DNA of 22,140 nt from Plantago elongata (GCA_036897095.1 JAYMSP010002872.1:1-22140); one strand, 5' to 3'; numbered from the stretch's first letter, positions 1 to 10,700 are shown. A program made the numbers and translations. Notes: generated by a model from the sequence alone, not told the origin.

Positions 1-3
1 CGC

Positions 4-51
4 CAAGCGTGTTGGCTCGCATGTTCGTCAGACCCACCAAGCGCGTTGGCT
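4..51. repeat. Imperfect direct repeat at the window edge
   Basis: A 14-base unit (CAAGCGTGTTGGCT at 4-17, CAAGCGCGTTGGCT at 38-51) occurs twice, 34 bases apart, with one mismatch. The surrounding 1-120 is clearly more GC-rich than the following kilobase. This suggests the edge of a repeat that continues outside the window, but I cannot name it. No gene is visible in 1-230. Confidence 0.4.
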
Positions 52-232
52 AGTGTGTCTGTCCGCTAGGAGGTAGGGAGGTCCGACCCGCGTGTGAGGT
101 CGAGATGGACTCATTTGGAGATCATCGATTGGGTCGGGGTCTCGATGGACCAATTTACTAGTCTTGTTGGAAGAGCGAATTTTGGCCATTACAATGAGAA
201 TGTAAAAATTCTCAGAAAGGACCAAAGAAAAA

Positions 233-313
233 CAACTCTGCTGGAGATAGAACCCAGAATCTCTAGTTTCGTAGACCAGCGTCTTATCCATTAGGCCATT
301 AGGCCACAGAGTC
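233..313 (-). pseudogene. tRNA-Arg(ACG)-like gene with an 8-nt D-arm duplication, probable pseudogene
   Basis: Read on the minus strand, this folds as a tRNA. The 7-bp acceptor stem is 313-307 with 240-234 (one G-U pair). The anticodon arm is a 5-bp stem (279-275 with 267-263) around loop CTACGAA, so the anticodon is ACG at 272-270 (Arg). The 5-bp T stem is 257-253 with 245-241. The discriminator base is G at 233, followed directly by TTTTT (232-228), a Pol III stop signal. Three things are wrong. GGCCTAAT is duplicated in the D arm, giving a 16-base loop instead of about 8. The D stem has a C-A mismatch (303/282). The T loop reads TTCTATC instead of TTCRANY, which also damages the B box. The A box (TGGCCTAATGG) looks intact. 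I judge it a decayed gene copy rather than an active one. Confidence 0.7.
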
Positions 314-435
314 CTGTATGTTACCAACTTTCCATGTGACATAACGTAGCGTACCTCTTTAAATTTTCTTCACTTCATCTGCCTTAATACTGAAATATCC
401 CTTTTATCATAAATTTCGATTGTAAGATTATAAGG

Positions 436-895
436 CCATCTCTAACGATCGTTTGATAAAACTCCACCAAACGACTTGAACAATCCCCAGTGGCCGTTTG
501 ATAGCTCATGCTATCACTTTTACTATTTTTTTTAACTTTTTTATTTTGTTTTGATTTTATTGTTCTGTATCATTTGTTTGATTTATTTGTTTTTTTTTTC
601 ATTCAATTTTCGTTTTCCGTATGTAAAGTAGTATTTTTATTTCATCTAGTGGTTTAAGTTATGTAATGTAATATTTTATCTCAAGTATTGTAATATTTCA
701 ATTATTCGTATTGGATCGATTATTTTGAATATTATAATTTTCAGATTTTAAGGTTATATTATTCTAATTAATTAACAAAATAAAAAATAAATAAGGAGTT
801 TAAATTATCGAATTTTAAGAAAAAAGATAAAAGAATAGTATAGTTTAGAAAGAAATGAAAAAATGAGTTTAATAGAATTTGAGGGTTGGAGATGG
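436..895. mobile_element. Possible 460-bp non-autonomous DNA transposon relic
   Basis: The left end CCATCTCTAAC (436-446) matches the reverse complement of the right end GTTGGAGATGG (885-895) at 10 of 11 positions. Both ends are followed inward by loosely similar TTTGAT/AAACTC-rich sequence. The interior is extremely AT-rich and non-coding. Just outside the right end, a GTTTGATAGAGTTT motif occurs twice (about 898-955), so the true boundary may lie further right. I saw no convincing target-site duplication. The family is not assigned. Confidence 0.3.
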
Positions 896-1283
896 AGAGT
901 TTGATAGAGTTTATTGTTAGTGGAAAGATGACGTGGAAGTTTGATAGAGTTTGAGGCGTTTAAATATTTTTATTTTAATTTATATTTTGAAAAGTTGAAA
1001 TTGAAATGGATTGAAAAAATATATGTCTGGAAATGCAGAAAAGTAGTCCTTTTGTTTTTCAGCCTGGTCCTTGAGAATATGTAAATGGTGACCTGAACAT
1101 TACTCAGTCCAATAGCAAGTCTTCTCACCTCATTCATCTCACACAGTGCAAATCAACACATGTATCTTTAGGTGATGGATTGACGCTTCTCATCTCACCC
1201 AATTTCGCATGTACCAATCAATTCCGAAACTCGGCAAAATCAATTCAATCATTTTTATACCTACAAAGAAAGAAGGGTAAATA
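896..1283 (+). promoter_or_regulatory. Upstream region and 5' leader of the TLDc gene
   Basis: Nothing coding is visible. The last 25 bases before the ATG are purine-rich, as is common in plant leaders. A TTTTTATACC stretch at about 1253-1262 is too close to the ATG to serve as a TATA box for a normal leader. I cannot place the transcription start. Confidence 0.3.
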
Positions 1284-4200
1284 ATGGGGCAGAAATTGGA
1301 ACATGAGCCAGAAGAAGAAGGGCCACCAGTGTTGGAGCAAAGAAATCCGTCAAAATCACTAAGGAGTAAAGCAGCTCATCTTGTTTCCGATCTCACTACC
1401 GTTTTGCTAAACCCCATCTCTGATAAACCCTCTCATACCAAACCCTCTTCTTCACATCATGTAATTACATGCTTCTTCCTCTTCATTTTATTACCCACCT
1501 TTCCTTATTCATTAATACTTAATTGATATAATATAATTACTTTTATGTATTCAATGTTGACTTGCTTTTTTATGTTTGCTTTTTAATGAACTGTATGTTG
1601 ATTTGGGTGTTCTGTATGGATTTTGAAGTTGGTTGATGGCTTTTTTCGTTAGAGTATGTATGACTTGTGTTTTTTAAGTATACATGTTGAGCTAAGTGTA
1701 TGGACTATGCTATATGTTTTCATCGGTTCGAATTTTGTATAACCAGTTAAAGCATTCGTAGCTATCCATGGCTGTGTTTTTTGGTGCACAGCCTTGCTTG
1801 AGGAAAAGTTAGTTCCTTTAGCATTTCGGCAATGATCATTGGTTATATGGATCGTTTTATATTTGGGAGTTAGTATTTCTTGATTATTGGGAATGGAATC
1901 AGTGATTATTTTGTGGTGTGTCACTAGCTTATACTGCTTTCATGTTGTCCTTTTGTCTGCTTTATTATCATTCCTAGGTTTTCGTTTTATTAAGATATGA
2001 ATCTATTAACTACAGACTGGGGCTTAGAATTCGAATCATGGAGCCTTTCTTCTATTTTTTATCATTTTCTATTCCTTCTCCTTTATGTTTGTAAAAAATT
2101 AACTTGGATTTAGATTGCATTGTTTGCTCAATCAGTTGCTTTTGTTGGGCTGCTGTGGTGATCACTAATCTTGCTATATTCTTGTATATTCCTAGAATGA
2201 ACAGGGTAGCTCCGGGCAAGGACAGTCAGATTCAGAGGAGGGACCTGGAGACTCCATCGAGGGTCCAGATACATCTTCTTTTTCTGCATTTCTTTACTCT
2301 TTTATAGCACCTTCGGAATCCCATAGTAACTCAAAAGTTGATTCACGTGAGGATGAGCTTAAACCTTCGCCTGAGCCCTCAACAAGAGAAAGTACAAAAA
2401 GAAAAAGTTTGTTTTCAAGGGGTAAACAGTCACTTGGTAAAGCATTCAATCAAGCTGCTAAATTAGGAAGTTTCCGTAATCAACTCCTTAAAAGCAGCCC
2501 TGGCATCGTAATTGGCAATGAGAATAATACCGAGGCCTCTGGTGATGGAGGAATTCCTATGATACCTTTGAAAGAAGAACCACCTGTGGTGATTCTTCCA
2601 GATACTTCTGAGTGTTCACTGCTTCTGTCTGAGAAGAATCGGAGTGTTCTCTACACTGCACTTCCTGTGGTTGCCAAGGGGCTGAAGTGGGTTTTATTAT
2701 ACAGGTTCAATAACATTTTATTAAATTTATTCTTACACGTGTAGGCTGTGTATTTGAGCTTTATTCACAAACTAATCTGACTGACTGTTCAACCAATCTG
2801 TGACGTTTCTTTCAGCACCTGGAGGCATGGAATATCTCTTTCAACATTGTACAGAAGAAGTATGCTCTACCCTGGACCCAGTCTGCTGGTATCATTTCAA
2901 TATGCTTAAATGGCTCTGTTTCTCCAATTAGTAGATACTATATGATACGTTCGATAGCTGCTATAAAAAGTTAAAAACAGTACAATTTATGAGTGAAGCA
3001 CCCGGAACACCTATCAATTAGTAGATTCTATATGATATGTTCGATAGCTGCCATAAAAACAGTACTATTTCTGAGTGAAGCACCCGGAACAGCAATTAAT
3101 ATGGTACATTGTTGAGTCGTTGCTCTAATTTTTCACAATTCTCTGATCTTTGGATATTATTACCTGCCATTTTGAAGTTATTTTTTTTTTTAAAATAAGA
3201 TACACTGAAGTCAATTCAACTGCTGGTCGTTAAAGAGAACATAGTTATTCGTTTCTCTCTCTACATTGATTTACGTGCATCCTACAGTAGTGGTCACCTT
3301 ATCCAAGTAAATTTTCGGTGGCAGAATAATTTCATTCGCAATATTTTGTACTTTGGAAGCAAGTAATAATGGTCATAATCTTTCATATTTTCCAAGGTTG
3401 TTGGTGAATGTAACGGTGCGATATTTGGAGGTTTGGTCGAAGCACCCTTAAAAGCTACAAGTACAAGAAGGTATCAGGTAATGCTAGCTCTCTTTTACAG
3501 ACTAAAAAGCAGTAATTATATTATCACTTGCTTAAAAATGAAACTTTTGTAGGGAACAAAGGATTCATTCCTTTTCACGAATGTCTCTGGCCATCCGCTC
3601 ATATATCGCCCTACAGGTACCTCTGCTCCATCTACATTTCTTTACTTCAGGGATTTGATTCTCTATTTCCTTGATTATTTATTATTATCATTATTTATTA
3701 TTATCATTATTATTACTACTACTACTGCTACTGCTACTGCTACTGCTACTGCTACCGCTACCGCTACCGCTACCGCTACCGCTACCGCTACTGCTACTAT
3801 TTTTATTATTTATTATTATAATTACTATCGGCATCATCTTCATTGTTATTGTTATTAACTTATTATTGTTATTATTAGTATTGTTATTAATATTAGTATT
3901 AATATCATTCGGCATTCGTAATTTCGCATCAGTATTACTACTAGTATTCTGAAATTAGTTCATAGGGGCTGTATGTTGAAATTTTACTTGACATTTTGAT
4001 CTAGTTAAATGAGTTTATCTCGATGCATTCATAATCAACCATACCAATTTTTTGATTCCTATTATAATGTTGTCTTCAATATAGGAATAAATCGCTATTT
4101 CACTTTATGCTGCCCGGGATATTTGGCCTTGGGTGGTGGAAACCACTTTGCACTTTATTTGGATGAAGATCTGTAAGCTTTCCTCTAATCTTTTCTTTCT

Positions 4201-4692
4201 TTTAAACCCCCTTCCATTGAAAACTTCATGTGGCGTTTCCATTTCTCTACCTACACCTTATCTTGTCTATTGTCACCGTAGGTTGTCTGGATCCAGTTCA
4301 TCCTCAGAAACCTATGGAAACCCTTGTTTGGCCCGCTCACAGGATTTTCAAGTCAAGGACGTTGAGGTACTAATAAAACAGGAAGTGTTTTAGACAACTT
4401 GATGGTGGTTTACTTGTTATTGTGGTTAAGCTGAGCCATTCTCAATTTTGTACGTTCTTAAACTGTATAATGAGCAGACTGTCATTGTCTCAGTTTCTGC
4501 TAACTTCCTACATATTCTTACAATGGCTCAAGTTTGGTGTGATTGTGGTCAATTTCATCATCCAGTGCCCAGCAGCTTGTTTCTAACTAAATCTGACTCA
4601 TTCTGCAGTTATGGGGCTTTGTCTACGCTTCCAAGTATGAGGAGTTGCTTGCTTCTTTACAAACAGAAGCGTCTGGTATCTGCCATTGGTAA
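1284..4692 (+). CDS. TLDc-domain protein, plant OXR (oxidation resistance) type, 386 aa
   Basis: Eight exons join in frame: 1284-1460, 2196-2704, 2816-2888, 3397-3477, 3553-3616, 4085-4172, 4282-4366, 4609-4692 (1161 nt, stop TAA). All introns are GT-AG. Residues 1-190 are low-complexity, acidic then Ser/Lys-rich, with a short conserved-looking DTSSFSAFLYSF stretch and a basic KRKSLFSRGK segment. Residues about 190-386 form the TLDc domain, beginning at ILPDTSECSLL. Family marks seen are LKWVLLYSTWRHGISLSTLY, the glycine run LGGGNHFALYLDEDL, ETYGNPCLA, and ELWGFVYASKYEELL near the C-terminus. TLDc proteins (OXR1, NCOA7, TBC1D24, and several plant members) are linked to protection from oxidative stress, and some bind the vacuolar H+-ATPase. 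Whether this one does either is inference. No transit or signal peptide is evident. The start is the first in-frame ATG of a clean first exon and gives a length typical of one plant subgroup. The domain call is firm; the exact orthologue is not. Confidence 0.88.
2925..3091. repeat. Tandem duplication inside an intron of the TLDc gene
   Basis: Two adjacent copies lie in the third intron: 2925-3009 (85 nt) and 3015-3091 (77 nt). Both run from CAATTAGTAGAT to GTGAAGCACCCGGAACA. The second copy lacks about 8 nt in the middle (after ATAAAAA) and has a handful of substitutions. A further CAATTA begins at 3093, suggesting the start of a third copy. It is non-coding and does not touch a splice site. 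Confidence 0.8.
3672..3952. repeat. Composite microsatellite in an intron of the TLDc gene
   Basis: A run of ATT/TTA-type trinucleotides (about 3675-3715) passes into ACT repeats, then GCTACT and GCTACC hexanucleotide repeats (about 3720-3797), then back to TTATTA/TTATTG-like units up to about 3910. It lies in the intron 3617-4084. The open frames across it (poly-Leu, poly-Thr/Ala, poly-Ser/Gly) are artefacts of the repeat. Confidence 0.92.
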
Positions 4693-5270
4693 CTATGATC
4701 CATTATATGGGATGCTCCAATTCTAATGGTCCCCTGTACAGTTGCTCTAATTCTGCGTTCCAAACAAACAGGAACTGTGTTGTATTTCACACATTTTCTG
4801 ATGACGTCTATACTTGTACAGCTCATATAACATGTTGTACATAATCACGAGCATGCTCCAACATGTGCTGTTTTGCTAACTTCGCAAAGTGTCTTGTAAC
4901 AGAAACTTTGTAATTGACATGCACGGTCTGCTGTTGTGGGTCATGCTATTGGAGTTATGTAATTGGGGATTTTTTGTGGGACTCACATTGTGTATTAGGT
5001 GTTACAGTGGGGGGTTACGCCGCCCACTTTGATCTAATGAAATGGGTTCGAAGAGTGGTTATGGCTCAAAGTGTCACTGGAGTCCATGTTGAAGTGTGTA
5101 ATCAGTGATCACTGTCATCAGAAGTCGGCCCCATGCAGGATATATATGTTGTAGTATTTCATTGTTACTTGCATTGTGCATTTTAGGATTTGAAAATGAC
5201 AACTCATGGTTACAGAGTGTTGGGTTTAAAATTTGAACTTTGCTGTGATTAATTTTTTGACCATTGATTG
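4693..5270 (+). other. 3' flank of the TLDc gene, probably 3' UTR in part
   Basis: This follows the TAA of the TLDc gene directly. I see no long open frame that resembles a protein and no clear AATAAA signal. The end of the transcript cannot be placed from sequence alone. Confidence 0.3.
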
Positions 5271-5276
5271 CCAACT

Positions 5277-5428
5277 GATTGAGACTTGATCTTTTGGCTA
5301 GTGATGATTAGGTTGAAAAGGCTATCTTTGCATCAGACGAGATTGAGACTTGATCTTTTGACTTGATCTAATCATATGATCATGTTGAATGTATGATCAT
5401 ACTTCTGAGAAATATTGATCATACTTCT
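5277..5428. repeat. Cluster of short direct repeats downstream of the TLDc gene
   Basis: A 20-bp perfect direct repeat starting GATTGAGACTTG occurs at 5277-5296 and 5341-5360. A 13-bp repeat TGATCATACTTCT occurs at 5394-5406 and 5416-5428. TGATCATA-type palindromic words are frequent between them. This looks like local slippage or duplication in spacer DNA. No function is evident. Confidence 0.6.
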
Positions 5429-5900
5429 TAGTAGTTTAATGGCACAAAATTTATAATTACTAAACTTGTGAAACATGTCAGAGTATAAAAAAAGGTTAAT
5501 TGGAACCAATGCAGGGATAATGTTATCATCCTTAGGATCATGAGTCCATCCGGTGAGATGAAGTTCCTGCTCAGTTCTTTACATTGAAATGTTTTGAGGC
5601 GGTGACAAACAATCTCTCCCATGTCATCCTCTACCTTCCCTAGCGTGTTTTGCAACTCTCGGTATGCACTCTCTAAAGTTACCATTATGAAGGTATTGAA
5701 CGTGGTTTAAATTGTCAGTATAAAACGGTGGAGTAGATTGAATGTTGATTCCAAATTGAGAAGGAAGAATGAACAACAATTATGTTCTTGTTTTGAGATC
5801 GGAAGGAAGAGGAATACAAACATAATAAAGCAGGGAAGAGTCGCATTTCTACATACTCGGGTGTGTTGGTAGATTCTTGTTGACTATCATCGCCTAAAGA
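5429..5900 (-). other. Unassigned spacer with a weak minus-strand open frame
   Basis: The minus-strand frame from the ATG at 5685 down to 5428 gives 85 codons. The first 50 or so residues look protein-like (MVTLESAYRELQ, then charged and heptad-like), while the rest turns hydrophobic and random. Reading upstream on that strand (5686-5850), the sequence is C/T-rich and somewhat leader-like. I recognise no family. It may be a fragment of a decayed or captured gene, or chance. Confidence 0.2.
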
Positions 5901-5949
5901 TTTGATTATTGTGATTTATACGTATATTTTATTATTACGTTTCTTCTCA

Positions 5950-6114
5950 CATAACAGATATAACCATCTCTTTCTTCTTCCTTTGAGCTTCATCTCTTTC
6001 GGTTCTCTTTTCTGTAAATTTCTTGTGAGTGAAGTTTGTTGTAAACGATTTGATTTGTTGATCAACAAAGATCATGGGCTAATTATGTGGACGCGGGCAT
6101 TTGCTAAACTACGT
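5950..6114 (+). other. Orphan leader-like segment ending in a consensus splice donor
   Basis: A C/T-rich tract (about 5955-6015) resembling a plant 5' leader is followed by a short frame from the ATG at 6085 (MWTRAFAKL) that runs into CTAC|GTAAGTC, a near-perfect donor with GT at 6113-6114. No matching downstream coding exon was found before the SUVR4-like gene. It could be an alternative non-coding first exon of that gene or the remains of another gene's 5' end. Confidence 0.25.
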
Positions 6115-6489
6115 AAGTCACTCTTGTCATATACAATTTATGTGATCTGTATGATTGATTAGTTGATTAGTGTTTCTTAGTTGTTTGATCGCATCGTGTT
6201 GTTGTTTTTGGTTATCAATTGATTGTGCTCAACAAAAACATATGACCTAGACCTGACAACCAACGTGTATAAATAAGTATATGACAAGTTGCATTCTGTT
6301 TAATACATAACATATCAAATCAAATAGATTTAGGGTTCCTTGTTATGATAAAACGTTCAAGTCAAACTCTAAAATACCGTAAAATTTTAAAATTTAAAAA
6401 AATATTATACTAAACTCATTTTTGTTATGGTCGACGAATTATTCATATTAGTAGATTATTGTAAAACACACGCTCCCCGCCCTGCAACG

Positions 6490-7713
6490 CGACTCGATGG
6501 TGCACCACACCAGGCAGAAACCGAAAGTCAATAAATGTCTCTGCATCAGTACACACTCACTCACTCGACTTTTAGCTTCCGTTTCGTGTCACCTTTCTAC
6601 ACAAAACAAATTCTCTTTCGCTCATTTTTCCTCTTTTCTTCTTCTTCTCCTTGACCAATGTCTATGGCACCTGTGGAAAACCTCTAGTCTTTGCCATATG
6701 CAAGCCTAGCTTCTACTCCACTTCTTCTACATTCCTACTTCATTTTCATCGTCGTTTTGTTTAATCGCTTGTCAGTTTTTTTCATGTGCAACAAGGTTTG
6801 TTTAATAATCATTGGTGAATTCCTCGTTTTCTACAGCGATTAAATTTGAGTTTCCTTGATGAATTTCGGAATTCTTATCGTCATTTTTACTATTCCATTG
6901 TTACTTGCTCTACTGTGATTGTTTGGTGGCCCTACACTCGAATTTTGGGAATTGAGCTGTGACATTTATGTTCTTTTATGCATAAACATATTTCGATACT
7001 TCGAAAAATACATTTTGTTGCTGTTTTTGTTGTTAATTTATCACAATCTTGTTAATTTTATTAGAATGTGATCGCTTGTAATTTAAGAGTGATTTGTTGT
7101 TGATATCATATAGGGTTTAACTTTTAAATGTGAATAGCTTGGAAACATATGTTTCTATCATTACAGTATTATTTAATTCTCAATCAATTTTTATTTGTTT
7201 CTTTTCTTTACATAAATGGTACCCCACTTTACTTTCTTTAATGACTTTTTCATTTTAGCTTTCTTAATTCTTCCTGTTGGAATGAGGGAGTATATGCAGG
7301 AACTGTAACTGAGTTTCGAGTATAAAAATTACCCATCCCAATATTTTCATAAACATAATGATCAAAGATATTGTTTAGTTACGAGTGAAGTGATGGTGTA
7401 GTCATTTTTATCACACAATTACAACTAGTTATTTTACAAATCTTCCTTCGTGTTTGTATCAAACGAATGTACCGTTACTAAAAAAATGGAGGGAGTAATA
7501 TAGGATGCTCTTTGGGATATTGGTTCGAGAGTTCTATACTTTGCTATAACAATGATATGACTCTATATACAACTTTTTATTATTTATGATTCATCTTTAT
7601 ATATTTGTTTATGGTCTCTATTTTGTTTGTTAAAGTGGATTTATTTGTCAGGTATTTATTGTCTAGTTTGTCATGTGAAGTTTTGAAACCATTTAAATGC
7701 TGAAATTTTGCAG
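6490..7713 (+). promoter_or_regulatory. 5' leader exon and leader intron of the SUVR4-like gene
   Basis: A C/T-rich stretch with TTCTTCTTCTCC at about 6630-6650 resembles a plant 5' UTR. A donor at 6796 (CAAG|GTTTG) and an acceptor ending at 7713 (TTTTGCAG) would remove about 918 nt and leave a 12-nt remnant before the ATG at 7726. Such leader introns are common in plant housekeeping genes. A possible TATA box (TATAAATA) lies at 6268-6275 but implies a long first exon. An upstream ATG at 6497 opens a 70-codon frame that would lie in the leader if transcription starts before it. Part of the intron carries weak MITE-like ends (see 7286 and 7487). Confidence 0.45.
7286..7500. mobile_element. Possible degraded MITE end(s) in the leader intron
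   Basis: The words GAGGGAGTATAT (7286-7297) and TGGAGGGAGTAATA (7487-7500) match the right-hand terminus seen in Stowaway-like elements elsewhere in this window (consensus GGAGGGAGTA). I found no facing left terminus (TACTCCCTCC) for either, so these are at best truncated copies. Confidence 0.3.
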
Positions 7714-7725
7714 TTTGCGTGAATC

Positions 7726-10700
7726 ATGAATCGTCAAATGGGGAAGGGAATGGAAAAGGGAAAAGGACCAGCAATGGAGTCAGATAAATCATACAAGGAG
7801 AAGGTTTCAAAGGCCTTTCAGGCAATGAAGAGTTTGGGTTTTGGTGCGGACTCTGTAAAACCAGTTCTCAGGAGACTATTGGAGCTGTATAATGGGGAAT
7901 GGACACTTATTGAAGAAGAAAATTATCAGAACCTTGCTATTGCTATACTTGAACCCGTGGATGATAAGGTTCTTAATTCATGGCTTTACTTTTTTTCTTT
8001 GTGTTTTCACTAATCAGTACATGTTCTATTATAACTGACGTTCATGGTGCCATAACTCGTCTGCCACAGGATATACACACATGAACATAAATAGGAGTTA
8101 AAAGTAAAAATAAAACAAAATCATGGCATATGGACTTTTGGGGAACTCAAATACAACACTATACGGGTTCGGACCTATACTGACAATATCATACTTATGG
8201 GATGTGTATTGTTCATTATAAGGACTCATACTGAGTCTGCTCAGTTAATGCTGGACTTATTCTCTTTTTCTTTTTTTTTTAATAAAAAGAGCATAGGCTC
8301 TCAGATATATTAATATAAAATGATCATGGCAGTTTGTGTGAACGTTAATGCTGGACTTGGATTGTGGATAATGATATTCATTGATAGCTAGAATATGGCT
8401 AGTGGCTATACCACCCAATGAGGAAAAAATTACGTGTGAGATGTAAAATGCGATGATGGTTTGTTCTCGCAGGGGGCTGACATGATTATAAGGCAGTGCA
8501 TTAAAGGGTGGGAGGTGGGTGGTAAATTCATACCCCATCTCACATCGTACATGCATACACAATCTCAATGAGTCTCAAAACAAAACGATATGTTCTTAGT
8601 CGTGCCAGTGAGATGTGGGTAGCTTATTGTGTTCTACTAAGGTTGGATTCGGGTCATGGGTTGCAGGATTAAACTGCACAAATGGTTGGCCTTATGATAT
8701 GTCTACCCACATCTATGTGCGGAGCAAGTGACTCAACGTTGGGGGGAAGACTCATGAAGGTGGTTTTAGGTGGGTGAATTGGATTGTGTAGAGTCCGATG
8801 TGGACTCAAATCATTCAAAAACTTTGTCGGATAAATGGTGCATTAAGGAAGTGCTCCCGCAATATTATCACATGTAAAATGCTTTAAAAAGTTTTTACTC
8901 AAATTCTGGTGCTTGAAGAAGTCCAGTTTTGGATTGTGGTAGTTTGTAATTTGGCGGAATAAAATAGGTAAATTGGTTAAGAATGTATTCGCTGTTGGGA
9001 AACAATAGGGCGTAAGATTGTATGTAGGTGTTCATTCTTGAAGAAGATAGCGAATATAATAAGAATAAACCTTAAGAGCGTAATATAACAAGTAAACAAA
9101 CATACTAGGTCTGTAAATATGCGAAAAGAATGATGTGTAATTTTATTATGAAATAAAAGTTGAAAAGAAAATAGGATATGGAAAGAGAGCAGAGAGTGGA
9201 GCTATTTATTAATTTTACTTGTAAAACCACTAATGACATATATACATATGCTTGGAGTCAAGTATCATACTTGACGTAGTTGGGAGAATTACCTATAGAG
9301 ATTTAGGAGATCAAGGTTTCAAGACTGGGCCTGAACGTGTCCTCCTTAGTCCAGTTGAGCTGCGTGTGTCCCATCGAATTTGGCCATAACTTTCATGTTT
9401 TTGCCTTTCATACTGACCCTAGATTGACTGTTGATGTTGCTCTGTAATTGAAGGTGAAGCTGCTGCTTTATGTAGTTATGCTAATATATTGTAGTGTTAG
9501 ATAGAAATTTTATTGATGTTTCTTACTATTTTTGCTTAAGGCTGAAAAATGTGCTGAAGATGAACCTCCACGCAAGAAATACCACAAAGGTCACTCAGGA
9601 CATCATGGTCCTTCTACATTGGATGGTGAAAAGACTGATGCAGATGTAAAACTGAATGAGCAAGAAAGAAGCACTAGAAAGACAAGGCCTGCAGAATCTT
9701 CTAAATCATTACCAAGAGATCCTATCATTAAGCCTGATCATTTTGGTCGCCATGCAAGTGAATCGAATAAAGGCAAGTTGTACATTTAAGCTTTTTATGT
9801 ATAATATTTCTTCTTATGTTAAGTTTGTTTTTAAATGGATTTATGCCGTTTACTGATGGATAAATGGAATTTCTAGGTGCTATTGAAATCTCACAAAGCT
9901 CACGTGAAAAAAGGAAAGATTCCGAGGGTTCATCCCGTAATCAGCAGAATATGATCCAAAGGATTCAAGATATTGGCTCATCAACTCGTGGATTGGTGAA
10001 AGTTTCCTTAACCTGTCACAATGATGTAGAGAAGCAAAATTTCCACCATCCAAGTGTAGATGAAGTTCTGAACTTTGTTGAACGTGATTTAAGTAAGCTT
10101 TACAGAAAAGTTGATGGGCAGATTTCTCTTCAGAAAGTTTTAAATGACATATGTGAAAAATACTTGGAAATGGGAAACGGTTCTTTGAATACTCCTAAAA
10201 ACAGAGTACCTGGAAGTTCTCATCATTTGTTACGACCTACTAAAGATTCTAGTATGGTCAATCGAGTGAAAGGGTCTGTCCATAAAGATGACATAACAAA
10301 TGGTTCAGAGAATGTAAAGGTTTCTCTATTTCAAGAGAGTGGGGGGGAGGATCTGCCACAATTTACTTATATGCCGAAAAGTGAGGTTTATCAATCTGCA
10401 TATGTGCACATGTCATTAGCTCGAATTTCAGATGAGGATTGTTGTCCGGGGTGTAAGGGAAATTGTATTTCCTCTTCCTTACCTTGTGCTTGTGCTCGGG
10501 ACACAGGGGGTGAATTTGCTTACACACCTGAAGGACTGTTAAACCCAAGGTTCTTAGAAACTTGTATTTCCATGAAAAGAGAGCCTCAAAGTCACCAGCT
10601 GGCATATTGTCATGATTGCCCTTTGGAGAGGATTAATGGGGGAAGGAAACCTAGAAAATGCCAAGGCCATCTTTTGAGAAAGTTTATTAAAGAATGCTGG

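Noticed and set aside
94..294. A 66-codon plus-strand frame and a 104-codon minus-strand frame at the left edge.
   Set aside because: They run through the tRNA-Arg-like sequence and resemble no protein; the tRNA fold explains the region better.
3655..3952. Open frames encoding poly-Leu, poly-Thr/Ala and poly-Ser/Gly proteins on both strands.
   Set aside because: They are translations of a simple repeat lying in an intron of the TLDc gene.
5277..5428. Target-site duplications of a transposon from the 20-bp direct repeat.
   Set aside because: The 44 bases between the repeats show no tail, inverted ends or other element mark; local duplication is simpler.
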